DNA from: Gemmatimonadales bacterium
GTDB lineage: Bacteria > Gemmatimonadota > Glassbacteria > GWA2-58-10
Direction of reading: 5' to 3'
DNA length: 64,000 bases
Assembly: GCA_024278175.1 (NCBI GenBank)
Contig: JAJRTS010000110.1
Location: 1-64,000, forward strand
The stretch's first letter is position 1, and every line of letters begins with the position of its first letter. The translations under genes were made by a program, and so were the position numbers. Of this stretch, positions 1-7,372 are shown piece after piece. The notes under the pieces are model-generated. The model ran no database searches and was not told where the DNA came from. It worked only from the letters and a program-made list of their open reading frames with translations.

Positions 1-133
1 GAGCCACTCATGGTTTAACCGCTTCAGGAAGCTCCTGGTAAGATACGAGAAACTCACCGAAACCTATGTGGCATTGCTGCACATGGCCGCAGCTATTATC
101 GCTTTCAGAAAAACTGGCGTTATTTACGGATAA
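1..133 (+). CDS. C-terminal end of an IS5-family transposase (cut by window edge)
   Basis: An open frame enters from the left edge (frame starting at base 2) and ends in TAA at 131-133. The 43 visible residues include SHSWFNRFRKLLVRYEK followed by TYVALLHMAAAIIAFRK, the typical last segment of IS5-type DDE transposases (an ER-x-F/S-W-x-x-x-F-R-x-L-x-x-R-x-E motif followed by a hydrophobic helix). Nine bases after the stop lies a terminal repeat (142-164) that recurs elsewhere in the window. The catalytic core lies outside the window, so activity cannot be judged. Confidence 0.8.
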   Translation, partial: SHSWFNRFRKLLVRYEKLTETYVALLHMAAAIIAFRKTGVIYG

Positions 134-141
134 GTTCTTAA

Positions 142-164
142 TCGTCCAATTTTTCAAAGGTCTC
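142..164 (+). repeat. Right terminal inverted repeat of the IS5-like element
   Basis: Read on the minus strand from 164 the end starts GAGACCTTTGAAAAATTGG. It lies just after the transposase stop, where a right IS end is expected. The same terminus occurs with small changes at 7312-7368, 21821, 43591 and, as a one-sided copy, at 26781, so this element is the likely source of transposase for those short elements. Confidence 0.7.
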
Positions 165-240
165 TTTTTATAATTGTCAGGAATATATAATTACCGTCTG
201 AAAATTCTCTCCTATAGATATCGCGGTCCAGGCAAAATGG

Positions 241-1245
241 TTAATTGCACTGCCGGTGAACCTCGTCGGCTATCATACGCAGGTTTTGCCACGGGGCGTC
301 AAGCGGCACGGCGCACTCGGGGCCGATGATGTCAATATTACTTGCCAGCTTTTCCCGCACGTCGGCGGTTATCAACGCGGGCGTGCCGTCTCTGACCACC
401 GCCAGATTGCTGGTGCCACCCATCAGAGCCAGTCCGTCTCCCGCCAGGGTGCGGGCCTTGGACGCGGGTACTATGGAATCGTAATGAAAGCATTCGATAC
501 CGGTGCTCCTGATATAGGATATACGATCAGACGTATCTCCGCAAATGTGAAGCAGCAGCGGGCAGTCCAGGCTCAGGCGCAGTTGCCGGTGTATCCCGGC
601 CAGAAAATCCCGGTAGGTTTCCGGAGAACAAAGGTCCCTGGTACAGTGATCGGCCAGGGTCAGGGCATCGGCCCCGGCTGCCAGTTGGGCCCTGCCGAAG
701 CGGATTGTTATCTCCATCAGGCTGTGCAGGGCCTTTTTTACTGCACTGGGCTGCTCCACGCTGGCGATCAGAAAATTCTCGATACCGTAGATGTGATAGG
801 CCAGGGTCCAGGGGCCGAACACCTTGCCCACCACCGCCACTTCATCCCCGAAAGTTTTTTTCAAGATAGCCAGGGCTTCGAGCGGCACGGCGCAGGCTTC
901 ATTTTTAAGGAAATCAAGGGGAACAACCAGGGGATCGGCAATGGTGGGGCAGAGGACACCGCTGACCGTGGGCATAAGGTTTTTGGCGCCCCAGTCCACC
1001 CGGCAGCCCAGGGCCGCCGATTCGTGCACGACGCTGAAGAGCGGCATGACGTTGTCGTAACCCAGCACCGTATGGCCGGCCCCTGCCAGGCGGGCCATCT
1101 TTTCGGCATCCAGGTGGGCTTGGGGAAAGCAGGCGCCCAATTTGTCCATCAGGCCGACGGTGACGATTGAGGTGGCACTGCCCACGGCCGGGCGCGGAGT
1201 CCGGCCACGTTTGAGCGCGCTCATGAATATCTCCCGTGGCTTCAC
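241..1245 (-). CDS. Uroporphyrinogen decarboxylase-family protein, MtaA/CmuA-type methyltransferase
   Basis: 334 aa, GTG start with GGAGAG eight bases upstream. The fold family includes HemE and the zinc methyltransferases MtaA, MtbA and CmuA, which move a methyl group between a corrinoid protein and a thiol. The zinc ligands of the methyltransferase branch are visible: His233 and Cys235 in LLLHICGDT, and Cys311 in GPECAVPLDAPWQNL. The segment GYDNVMPLFSVVHESAALGC near residue 62 is also typical of that branch, and the HemE active-site N-terminus is absent. No corrinoid protein or partner methyltransferase gene is nearby, so substrate and methyl acceptor are unknown. It stands alone, with a mobile repeat immediately upstream (1306-1520). 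Confidence 0.8.
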   Translation of the reverse strand: MKPREIFMSALKRGRTPRPAVGSATSIVTVGLMDKLGACFPQAHLDAEKMARLAGAGHTVLGYDNVMPLFSVVHESAALGCRVDWGAKNLMPTVSGVLCPTIADPLVVPLDFLKNEACAVPLEALAILKKTFGDEVAVVGKVFGPWTLAYHIYGIENFLIASVEQPSAVKKALHSLMEITIRFGRAQLAAGADALTLADHCTRDLCSPETYRDFLAGIHRQLRLSLDCPLLLHICGDTSDRISYIRSTGIECFHYDSIVPASKARTLAGDGLALMGGTSNLAVVRDGTPALITADVREKLASNIDIIGPECAVPLDAPWQNLRMIADEVHRQCN

Positions 1246-1305
1246 AGGAATTCTCTCCGGGGAGCGGTTGCAGACAGGAGTTCTGCTGCTGATTAATCCA
1301 ATGGC

Positions 1306-1520
1306 CTAGCAGCGTGTTGAAATATCCGAAAGTACGGGCATATGGTTGTCAAGGGCCGTTTCTCGCCATGCCGGCTCAAAACGGTTATAGAGATGCAACT
1401 GCTGATATATCATAAGTAACAGGACCGGCAAAAGAAACGGCTTGTCTTGCCCTCGATAACTTGCCCGGGCGAAATAGTTTATTCAAGGGCGTTGAATGCT
1501 TTATTTCAGCGCCCATCTAG
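1306..1520 (+). mobile_element. CTAG-ended miniature element, copy A (family 1)
   Basis: About 215 bp bounded by CTAG at 1306-1309 and at 1517-1520. The left end reads CTAGCAGCGTGTTGAAATA and the right end, on the other strand, reads CTAGATGGGCGCTGAAATA. The interior carries the stretch GTAACAGGACCGGCAAAAG and a terminal hairpin built on GGGCGTTGAA. Copy B (33486-33704, opposite strand) matches along its whole length; copy C (38529-38657) lacks the middle. The right CTAG contains the TAG stop of the lactate permease gene. There is no coding potential, so transposition would have to be in trans. CTAG fits the YTAR target preference of many IS5-type elements. Confidence 0.75.
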
Positions 1521-3181
1521 AGCTTGATTCCGAAACCGATAGCGATCAGGATAAAACCCAGCGCTGCCGCCATGATCAGATAATAGGCCAGGGGGATGAG
1601 CGTTTTGCGGATAATCTCTCCCTCCCTGTCCATCAGGCCCACCACGGCTGCGGCGGCCACCACGTTGTGCACGGTGATCATGTTGCCCGCGGCTCCGCCT
1701 ACCGCCTGCAGCGCCACGATTACCGACTGAGACACGCCGATCCTGGTGGCTACCCCGTACTGAAACAGGGCGAACATCATATTGCTGATCGTGTTGCTGC
1801 CGGCGATAAATGCTCCCAGGGCTCCAATAACGGCGGCAAAACCCGTCCAGGTGTTCCCGGCCAGGTCGGCTACTCCGGCGGCCAGTTCCATGGGCATGCT
1901 CTCCAGGCCGCTGGTGTTGACGCCCGAGTTGATGAACACTCTGACCATGGGGATGGCAAATCCCAGGGCGAAAGCTGCTTTTACCGATGTCCTGGCGGCT
2001 GTGACGGTAGCACGCCCCAGTTCACCCGGCCGCATCTTCTGGATAAAAAAGGTGCATAACACGGCCAGGACAAAAATAAAACCGGGCAGATAGAGCGGCT
2101 GGACAGCGGCGCTGATGCCGGTGCCCAGGATATTCTCCAGCCGGATCGTCCAAGCCGTGAGGATGAATTTGAAGACCGGCACTGTGCGGCTGAGTACCAG
2201 GAACAGGCCCACCAGCACATATGGGATCCAGGCCTTGAACATGGTCATCCCGGGTCGCTCCTGGCCCACCTCGACACTATAAGTGCCCGACCACTCCGGC
2301 TCCCACTGCTCTTTTTCGGCAAAATCCCACGGTTCCCTGGGGGTCAGAAAATTGTTTTTGGCGGCAATTACGATGATCCCCAGGCCGATCAGTCCCCCCA
2401 CCAGCGAGGGGAACTCCGGGCCCAGGAAGTAAGCCAGCAGCACATAGGGCACGCACAGGGCCAGCCCGGCAAGAATGGCGAACGGGGCTGCTTCCAACCC
2501 CTTGGCAATGGATTTCTCTTTGCCGAAAAAGCGTGTTAGTGTCACCGAGAGAAACAGAGGGATCAGCACTCCAATGATCCCGTGCATAATTGCCACGTTC
2601 CAGCCGATCGCCTTGACGTAATCCATGTACGGCATTCCGACACTGGCCAGGGCTTCTTTCACAACCGGGTTATCCAGGCCCGTGTGCACTCCCAGCAGGA
2701 TAGGGGTACCGGCGCCGCCAAAAGACACCGGAGTACTCTGGATGATCAGCGCCATGGTCACCGCGGCCATGGCCGGAAACCCGAGGGCCATCAGCAGGGG
2801 AGCGGCCACGGCTGCCGGAGTGCCGAAACCGGCGGCCCCTTCGATAAATGCGCCGAACATCCAGGCGACGATCATGGCCTGGACCCGCCTGTCCGGTGAT
2901 ATGTTGATGAATCCCCGGCGAATGGTGTTCACCGCGCCGCTGTTGATCAGCGCGTTGAGCATCAGTAGCGCACCGAAAATGATCCATAGTATCGAGGCCG
3001 TAACCACCAGTCCCTGAATGATCGACGCCACCACTAGCTTACCGGACACTCCCCAGACCGCCATCGCCAGTATCGACGTGACCGCCAGGGCCAGCGGCAT
3101 CGTCTTTTTCGCGGGCAGACGGAAAACCACCAGGAATACGAATACGGTAACTATAGGAGTCAGGGCCAGTAGCGGGTACAA
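1517..3181 (-). CDS. lldP: L-lactate permease family transporter
   Basis: 554 aa polytopic inner-membrane protein of the LctP/LldP family (lactate or glycolate:proton symport). Roughly a dozen hydrophobic helices run end to end, with family stretches such as [20 protein letters not shown] (about residue 108) and [14 protein letters not shown] near residue 462. The frame starts at TTG with AAAGGA nine bases upstream; a nearby ATG is out of frame. No lactate dehydrogenase or lld regulator is adjacent, so the substrate rests on family only. The gene ends TAG, and that TAG lies inside the CTAG end of mobile element copy A. A perfect palindrome (3238-3267) sits 57 bases upstream of the start. Confidence 0.9.
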   Translation of the reverse strand: MYPLLALTPIVTVFVFLVVFRLPAKKTMPLALAVTSILAMAVWGVSGKLVVASIIQGLVVTASILWIIFGALLMLNALINSGAVNTIRRGFINISPDRRVQAMIVAWMFGAFIEGAAGFGTPAAVAAPLLMALGFPAMAAVTMALIIQSTPVSFGGAGTPILLGVHTGLDNPVVKEALASVGMPYMDYVKAIGWNVAIMHGIIGVLIPLFLSVTLTRFFGKEKSIAKGLEAAPFAILAGLALCVPYVLLAYFLGPEFPSLVGGLIGLGIIVIAAKNNFLTPREPWDFAEKEQWEPEWSGTYSVEVGQERPGMTMFKAWIPYVLVGLFLVLSRTVPVFKFILTAWTIRLENILGTGISAAVQPLYLPGFIFVLAVLCTFFIQKMRPGELGRATVTAARTSVKAAFALGFAIPMVRVFINSGVNTSGLESMPMELAAGVADLAGNTWTGFAAVIGALGAFIAGSNTISNMMFALFQYGVATRIGVSQSVIVALQAVGGAAGNMITVHNVVAAAAVVGLMDREGEIIRKTLIPLAYYLIMAAALGFILIAIGFGIKL

Positions 3182-3237
3182 GCGGTCATCCTTTGTGGAA
3201 ACCGGTGATTGTTCTGCCGAAGATCAACTGAGATTGA

Positions 3238-3267
3238 GTTTCCTGTTCCGGTAACGGAACAGGAAAC
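3238..3267. promoter_or_regulatory. Perfect 13-bp inverted repeat upstream of lldP
   Basis: GTTTCCTGTTCCG and its exact reverse complement are separated by a 4-base loop (GTAA). It lies 57-86 bases before the lldP start, in its leader or promoter. There is no T-run on either side, so it is not an obvious terminator. It could be an operator for a dimeric regulator or a leader hairpin; it does not resemble the known AATTGGT-type LldR site. Confidence 0.5.
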
Positions 3268-3711
3268 ATACTGCCGGTTCCGTCATAATTCAAAAGGTAT
3301 CGCTCCCGCGGCAATTGCCACCTGCCGGTGATACAGTTGTTCTCTACTGGGAACAGATACTCTTTTCAACATTCCTTTCTCCCAAAAGTTCATCCCGATG
3401 ATGCCATAACCATGGCCCAGCGGCCAGGCGCAGACTGACAACCTTCGTTCGGATCAACGCGGTTACTAAACCCCACTTTTTCCCAAAGATGACAATCGCG
3501 GACAATGTTTCGCACGAACTGCTCAATTCTTCTGGATATTCCAGGCCGATTTGATCTGTTTTCAAGTCAGGAAGGCAGGTCGGCAAACGATGAGGTCCGA
3601 GCGCAGCCGTTCCCGCTTTACAAACGAAACGATCCTGAGCGATCCCTGACGATACGTCAGGCCAATGAACCGTCCATTCGCCCACCCGTTTCAGTGGAAT
3701 TTCAACGCAAA
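3268..3711. other. Non-coding stretch with no recognisable gene
   Basis: About 440 bases between the lldP leader palindrome and the GTGGACA repeats. Short open frames exist on both strands but none has a ribosome-binding site, a recognisable motif or a consistent codon pattern. It is less GC-rich than the neighbouring genes. It may be decayed foreign DNA on the inner side of the putative attachment site at 3849-3867. Confidence 0.5.
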
Positions 3712-3769
3712 GTGGACAATCGTGGACAAATGTGGACAGGGTGTCTAGAGGGTGCTAAATGTGGACAAT
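3712..3769 (+). repeat. Four direct copies of GTGGACA (possible integrase arm sites)
   Basis: GTGGACAAT, GTGGACAAA, GTGGACAGG and GTGGACAAT begin at 3712, 3722, 3732 and 3761; the first three are exactly ten bases apart, one helical turn. They lie 80-137 bases from the tRNA-Ser 3'-end fragment. Helically phased short direct repeats beside a tRNA-end core are typical arm-type binding sites of tyrosine recombinases. IS21-type elements also carry repeated TGTCCAC motifs at their ends and are the main alternative. Confidence 0.45.
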
Positions 3770-3848
3770 TGAAGGGCGCTGTCATGGAAGCTGAAATTTT
3801 ATATATTTACTGGTTAATCACTTAGAGAAGCTACGAGAATGAATATAT

Positions 3849-3867
3849 AATCCCTGCCTCTCCGCCA
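3849..3867 (+). other. tRNA-Ser 3'-end fragment, possible attachment-site core
   Basis: AATCCCTGCCTCTCCGCCA matches the end of a tRNA-Ser gene: end of T-loop, T-stem CCCTG, acceptor strand CCTCTCC, discriminator G and CCA. The bases before it do not form the expected CAGGG T-stem strand, and no GGAGAGG acceptor partner occurs about 90 bases upstream, so this is not a complete tRNA gene. A hairpin terminator follows nine bases later, as after a real tRNA. This is the usual signature of a right junction left by an element that integrated into a tRNA 3' end. Confidence 0.5.
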
Positions 3868-3876
3868 TAAATAGTT

Positions 3877-3916
3877 AAGGCCCTAATTATCAAAGAGTTA
3901 GGGCCTTCGTTTTTTT
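3877..3916 (+). terminator. Rho-independent terminator after the tRNA fragment
   Basis: The stem AAGGCCCTAA / TTAGGGCCTT with a short AT-rich loop is followed by CGTTTTTTT. It directly follows the tRNA-Ser fragment, fitting the original terminator of that tRNA gene. Confidence 0.85.
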
Positions 3917-4105
3917 AGCGTTTTACAGGCGAACCCGCATAATAGCTTTTGGCAATTGCAGTTTCAAATTCGCCCTTGGCCCATGAAGGTTATAAATCCC
4001 GCACTGACTGCGTGATGATCAGCCACGGACGTTATTCAATTGTATTCGAGCTGGCGGAATTCGCCGATGGTGAGAATGGCGTTGATTAAGCTGCCTCATA
4101 AAAAA

Positions 4106-4573
4106 TCACCCCTTCAGCTCCGCCAGTTTCTCACGCACCACCTCGGCGTGGCCTTTGGCTTTTACGTTCGGCCAAGCGTGGGCAATTTTACCCTCGGGGT
4201 CAATCAGGAACGTGCTGCGCTGCACGCCCATGTACTCGCGGCCATAGTTTTTTTTGAGCTTCCAGGCCCCGAAGGCCTCCAGCGCCTCGTGCCCCGGATC
4301 GGAGAGCAGCAGGAGGTCAAGACCCTGCTTGCCGATAAAATTGCGATGGCTGCTGGTGCTGTCCGGGCTGACCCCCACAACGATTGCGTTCAGCTCCGTA
4401 AACTCGTTCTTCCGGGCTGTGAAGTCGCAGGCCTCAGTGGTGCAGCCGGGAGTGTTGTCCCTGGGATAAAAATAGAACACAACCCAGTTACCCGGCAGGT
4501 TTTCCAGTGTAACCTCGTTGTCATTCTGGTCTTTCAACGTAAATCCGGGAGCCTTGTCTCCAGCCTTGAGCAT
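4106..4573 (-). CDS. bcp: Thioredoxin-dependent peroxiredoxin, Bcp/PrxQ type
   Basis: 155 aa, the usual length for PrxQ. It reduces H2O2 and organic hydroperoxides in the cytoplasm using thioredoxin. The motif TPGCTTEACDF carries the peroxidatic Cys44 and, five residues on, Cys49, the resolving cysteine of the atypical 2-Cys subgroup. The start MLKAGDK is chosen because GGAGG lies eight bases upstream; the open frame extends seven codons further without a better site. Ferritin and a Fur/PerR regulator lie just upstream on the same strand, suggesting a shared peroxide and iron defence role, but a terminator at 4781-4822 separates it from ferritin. Confidence 0.93.
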   Translation of the reverse strand: MLKAGDKAPGFTLKDQNDNEVTLENLPGNWVVFYFYPRDNTPGCTTEACDFTARKNEFTELNAIVVGVSPDSTSSHRNFIGKQGLDLLLLSDPGHEALEAFGAWKLKKNYGREYMGVQRSTFLIDPEGKIAHAWPNVKAKGHAEVVREKLAELKG

Positions 4574-4780
4574 CGTCTGTTCCTCCATAGACACCGTACG
4601 CAGTTAAGAGAGGGGGGGCTTCGCGGCACCAACCCCGGTTATCTCCAGCAATTCCCGTCCCGCAATACTCCTGCCCATCCACACCCTGTTCGAGCGACAT
4701 TTATTACGACAGAGCGGGTGTTGATCCCATGCGACAACAAACACAACCCTTGAGGCGAAAGCGCGCCTGGACGGAACCGG

Positions 4781-4822
4781 AAAAAAAGAGACGTCCCTCG
4801 CCACGGGAGAGGCGAGGGACGC
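4781..4822 (-). terminator. Rho-independent terminator of ferritin
   Basis: On the minus strand the stem GTCCCTCGCC pairs with GGCGAGGGAC and is followed by GTCTCTTTTTTT. It begins 29 bases after the ferritin stop codon. Confidence 0.85.
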
Positions 4823-4850
4823 ACGTGCTGCCGGTAAAACAGTTGTCTGC

Positions 4851-5357
4851 TCAGGCGACTTCGGGGCTGGCCGAGCGTCCCGCCATTTCCTTATCCAACA
4901 TGTAGATTCCGCCCGGATGGCCCTCGATCATTTTCAGTGTCTCGACCACGCCCAGGACGTTGGCCTCTTCCTCCACCTGCTCGGTGACAAACCAGTTGAG
5001 CAGCACACGGGTAGCGTTGTCATTGTCGCTGTCGGCCAGTGCGCAGAGGTCGTTGATCCGGCCAGTGATTTTCTGCTCGTGCTTGTATGTGTCCTGGAAC
5101 ACCGCCAGGGGCGATTTCCACGACTTCTGCGGAGCGGGCAGCGCCCTCAGCTCGACCTCGCCGCCACGGTCGTGGATATAGCCGTAGATTTTCATTACGT
5201 GGTCCATTTCCTCCTGGGCCTGCAGGCTCATCCAACTGGCGAACCCGTTCAGATTCTGCGCCTTGAACCAACTGGACATCGAGAAATAAATGTACGCACT
5301 TGACATCTCGGCCTGCATCTGGTCGTTAAGGGCTTTCTGCAACTTTTTACTCAACAT
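4851..5357 (-). CDS. ftn: Ferritin (non-heme, iron-storage)
   Basis: 168 aa, close to bacterial FtnA length. It forms a 24-subunit shell that oxidises Fe(II) and stores it as ferric mineral. Ferroxidase-centre residues are recognisable: Glu17 in DQMQAEM, Glu50 and His53 in QEEMDHV, Glu94 in TYKHEQ, and the helix-D stretch TEQVEEEANV. No heme-binding Met of bacterioferritin is seen. The start MLSKKLQKAL has GGAGAGGA upstream; the longer open frame upstream lies in the promoter. A good sigma70-like promoter (5424-5452) gives a leader of about 60 bases. A Fur/PerR-family gene lies upstream on the same strand. Confidence 0.93.
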   Translation of the reverse strand: MLSKKLQKALNDQMQAEMSSAYIYFSMSSWFKAQNLNGFASWMSLQAQEEMDHVMKIYGYIHDRGGEVELRALPAPQKSWKSPLAVFQDTYKHEQKITGRINDLCALADSDNDNATRVLLNWFVTEQVEEEANVLGVVETLKMIEGHPGGIYMLDKEMAGRSASPEVA

Positions 5358-5423
5358 CGTCCTCTCCTCCATGCTTGAAAGAAACGTTACTGTATTTGTT
5401 CTCGATAAGAAGGTTACAAGATA

Positions 5424-5452
5424 ATTATAATCTTTTTCAAACTTCGTCACAA
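5424..5452 (-). promoter_or_regulatory. Sigma70-type promoter of ferritin with Per-box-like sequence
   Basis: On the minus strand TTGTGA, a 17-base spacer and a perfect TATAAT. The -10 sits inside GATTATAATTATC, whose left half equals the TTATAAT half of the PerR box; the other half matches poorly. Repression by the neighbouring Fur/PerR-type protein is plausible but not shown. Confidence 0.6.
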
Positions 5453-5527
5453 GGAGGCATAATCGCGATTTCACCACCCGTCATCGTCACCCCGCATCGC
5501 GCTCATCACCACCCCTGGTGACTTAGT

Positions 5528-5983
5528 TCATTGATCCAACCGGGTCCAGCCCAGCGGCCGGTAGTCGCCGATGCTTTCATTGCCGATATCCACCTCCTTA
5601 CCCTGACGTTCACATTGCCGGCAAATGCCCACGAATTCAACTTTGTAACCCAGTATCCTGAAATCTTCACTTGCGCCCGGCCCGGCGTCTATCGTCTGCG
5701 CCGGAACATCCGCGACTCTCCCGCAGAGTACGCAGCGCACGTGGCAGTGCTCGTGCAGGGCGCCGTCGTAGCGTGTCCGGCTGCCATCGCTCAGGGTCCG
5801 GACCTGCCCGTCCGAGGCCAGCGTCTGAAGGTTGCGATAGACCGTACCCAGGCTGATCCGCGGCAACCTGCGGCGTACTTGCTGATAGATCTCATCCGCT
5901 GTGGGATGGTTGTGCGCGGCGCGCAGCTCCTCCAGGATAACTTTCCTCTGCCTGGTCATTCTTCTCTCGGGCGTTGTTTGCAT
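5528..5983 (-). CDS. Fur/PerR-family metal-responsive repressor
   Basis: 151 aa. N-terminal winged helix (about residues 8-85; RMTRQRKVILEEL, ADEIYQQV and ISLGTVYRNLQTLASDGQV are family stretches) followed by a dimerisation domain. The structural zinc site is visible as CVLCG (near residue 83) and CRQC (near residue 131). Whether it senses Fe(II), peroxide or zinc cannot be settled; its neighbours (ferritin, peroxiredoxin) favour a PerR- or Fur-like role. Its own promoter carries a perfect inverted repeat just after the -10 (6020-6040), suggesting autorepression. Confidence 0.9.
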   Translation of the reverse strand: MQTTPERRMTRQRKVILEELRAAHNHPTADEIYQQVRRRLPRISLGTVYRNLQTLASDGQVRTLSDGSRTRYDGALHEHCHVRCVLCGRVADVPAQTIDAGPGASEDFRILGYKVEFVGICRQCERQGKEVDIGNESIGDYRPLGWTRLDQ

Positions 5984-6019
5984 CTGAAGACATACCTCAA
6001 AAAATATTTGTCCGGTCCT

Positions 6020-6070
6020 TATCAGTAATGATAACTGATATTAATATATAACAAATGCTCCTGTTGTCAA
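6020..6070 (-). promoter_or_regulatory. Promoter and operator-like palindrome of the Fur-family gene
   Basis: On the minus strand TTGACA (6065-6070), a 16-base spacer and TATATT (6043-6048). Immediately downstream, TATCAGT and ACTGATA (6020-6040) form a perfect 7-7-7 inverted repeat resembling Fur and PerR sites. Its place between the -10 and the start codon fits a repressor operator. Confidence 0.6.
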
Positions 6071-6083
6071 GAGGAAATCTTTT

Positions 6084-7262
6084 TTAGCGGTTTTCGATTT
6101 CCTCGAGCAGCTTGACGCAGAGCAGCAGAGTGCGCGGTACGTGGAAAAAACACTTGTAGGGCCCGCCTTTGAGCTGATGAGTGCGGCTGCCCCGGCGGTC
6201 CAGGTAACCGAACCATCCGCCGTGCTCGCGGTCTATCAGGTGGGTGTCTATGTAATCCCAGGTCCGCTCGAAGTATTCCAGGAATTTCTCCCGGCCGGAG
6301 ATTTTCCAGGCCAGCAGTGTCCCATAGAGCGCCTCGCAGTGGGGCCACCACAGTTTCATCTGCCACTCCAACTGCACCGGGGGACGGTTCCGTGCGTCGA
6401 GGAAATAGTAGATTCCGCCGTGTTCGCCGTCCCAGCCCCGCTCGAACGACCACTCGATCATCTCCAGCGCCCGTTGAACGTACTGGCCGCCGTCGTGGCC
6501 GCAGGCATGCTCCAGTAAGAACCAGCCAGCCTCGATCGCGTGGCCGGGGTTGAGCAGGCGGCCCTCGCTGCCGGGCAACTCGTCGCCGCCGGGCTTTACA
6601 TTCTCCAGCACTATTTTGCGCCGTGGATCGATATGACTCAGTATCTGCTCCACCCAGCCGTCTGTCCGGCCGGTGTAGGAGAAATCCTCGCGGCCGGCGG
6701 CGAGTTGTTCGGCGCAGCAAAGCAGCATCATCGGCACGGCCAGCGAGTTCACTTGCGGCTGCCCCTCCAGCATGGGCCGTCCCAGCAGATGGGGGTTGTC
6801 GGCCAGTTCCACCACGGTGTCGAACATCGAAAGGGCCTGTGCCGCCAGTGGTTCGTCGCCGGTGGCGCGGGAGTACTCATCGAGAGCCATGCTGTAGAAA
6901 CACTCGCTGAAGAGCTTGCGCTGGATAAATACCGGTTTGCCCTCGCGGGTCAGGCTGAACCAGGCCCGGCCCTCGGGTGTGAGCCCGTGCCGGGTGATAA
7001 ACTCCAGGCCCAGGCGGGCGGCCTCTAACCAGGCGCTCTCACCGCCGAACTGATTGTAGAGCCGGCTGTACATCCATACCATCCGCGACTGAAGCCACAT
7101 GTGTTTGGTGGTGTCGTACACCGAGCCGTCACGGTCGAGGCAGTTGAAGTAGCCGCCGTACTCACGGTCCAGCGAATGCCGCAGCCAGAACGCGGTCACG
7201 TTGTTCAGCAGTTCATCGGTAAGTTTTTCCCGCCACGCGGAAGGGTTGAAAGACTCTGCCAT
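6084..7262 (-). CDS. N-acylglucosamine 2-epimerase (AGE) family protein
   Basis: 392 aa, matching the 390-420 aa of AGE and related cellobiose or mannose epimerases, which form an (alpha/alpha)6 barrel in the cytoplasm. Family stretches are visible: DREYGGYFNCLDRDG (about residue 33), LNPGHAIEAGWFLLEH with the catalytic His (about residue 240) and REHGGWFGYLDRRG with the second His (about residue 350). The ATG follows GGGGAG. Likely reactions are GlcNAc/ManNAc or glucose/mannose-type 2-epimerisation; the exact sugar is not readable. Other amino-sugar genes in the window (GH20, GH109-like) would fit either choice. No operon partner. Confidence 0.88.
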   Translation of the reverse strand: MAESFNPSAWREKLTDELLNNVTAFWLRHSLDREYGGYFNCLDRDGSVYDTTKHMWLQSRMVWMYSRLYNQFGGESAWLEAARLGLEFITRHGLTPEGRAWFSLTREGKPVFIQRKLFSECFYSMALDEYSRATGDEPLAAQALSMFDTVVELADNPHLLGRPMLEGQPQVNSLAVPMMLLCCAEQLAAGREDFSYTGRTDGWVEQILSHIDPRRKIVLENVKPGGDELPGSEGRLLNPGHAIEAGWFLLEHACGHDGGQYVQRALEMIEWSFERGWDGEHGGIYYFLDARNRPPVQLEWQMKLWWPHCEALYGTLLAWKISGREKFLEYFERTWDYIDTHLIDREHGGWFGYLDRRGSRTHQLKGGPYKCFFHVPRTLLLCVKLLEEIENR

Positions 7263-7311
7263 GATCTCCCCGGTTTTTTTATCATTTCAGCCGTTCGGAA
7301 AATTTTTGCCC

Positions 7312-7368
7312 AGAGACCTTTGCTTTAATTCCAGACCGGTTGTGAGAATTATTTTTTCAAAGGTCTCT
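7312..7368. mobile_element. 57-bp minimal element with GAGACC-type ends (family 2)
   Basis: AGAGACCTTTG at 7312-7322 and its exact inverse CAAAGGTCTCT at 7358-7368 bound a 57-bp unit. GCCC directly precedes (7308-7311) and directly follows (7369-7372), a 4-bp target-site duplication as made by IS5-type transposases. The ends equal those of the IS5-like element at 142-164. It lies upstream of the AGE gene. Confidence 0.7.
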
Positions 7369-7372
7369 GCCC

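Noticed and set aside
3505-3825. Plus-strand open frame of 106 codons between lldP and the tRNA fragment
   Set aside because: No ribosome-binding site, no recognisable domain, and its 3' part consists of the GTGGACA repeats. Better explained as decayed element DNA.
3779-3867. Complete tRNA-Ser gene
   Set aside because: Only the last 19 bases fit; the matching acceptor, T-stem and anticodon parts are absent upstream.
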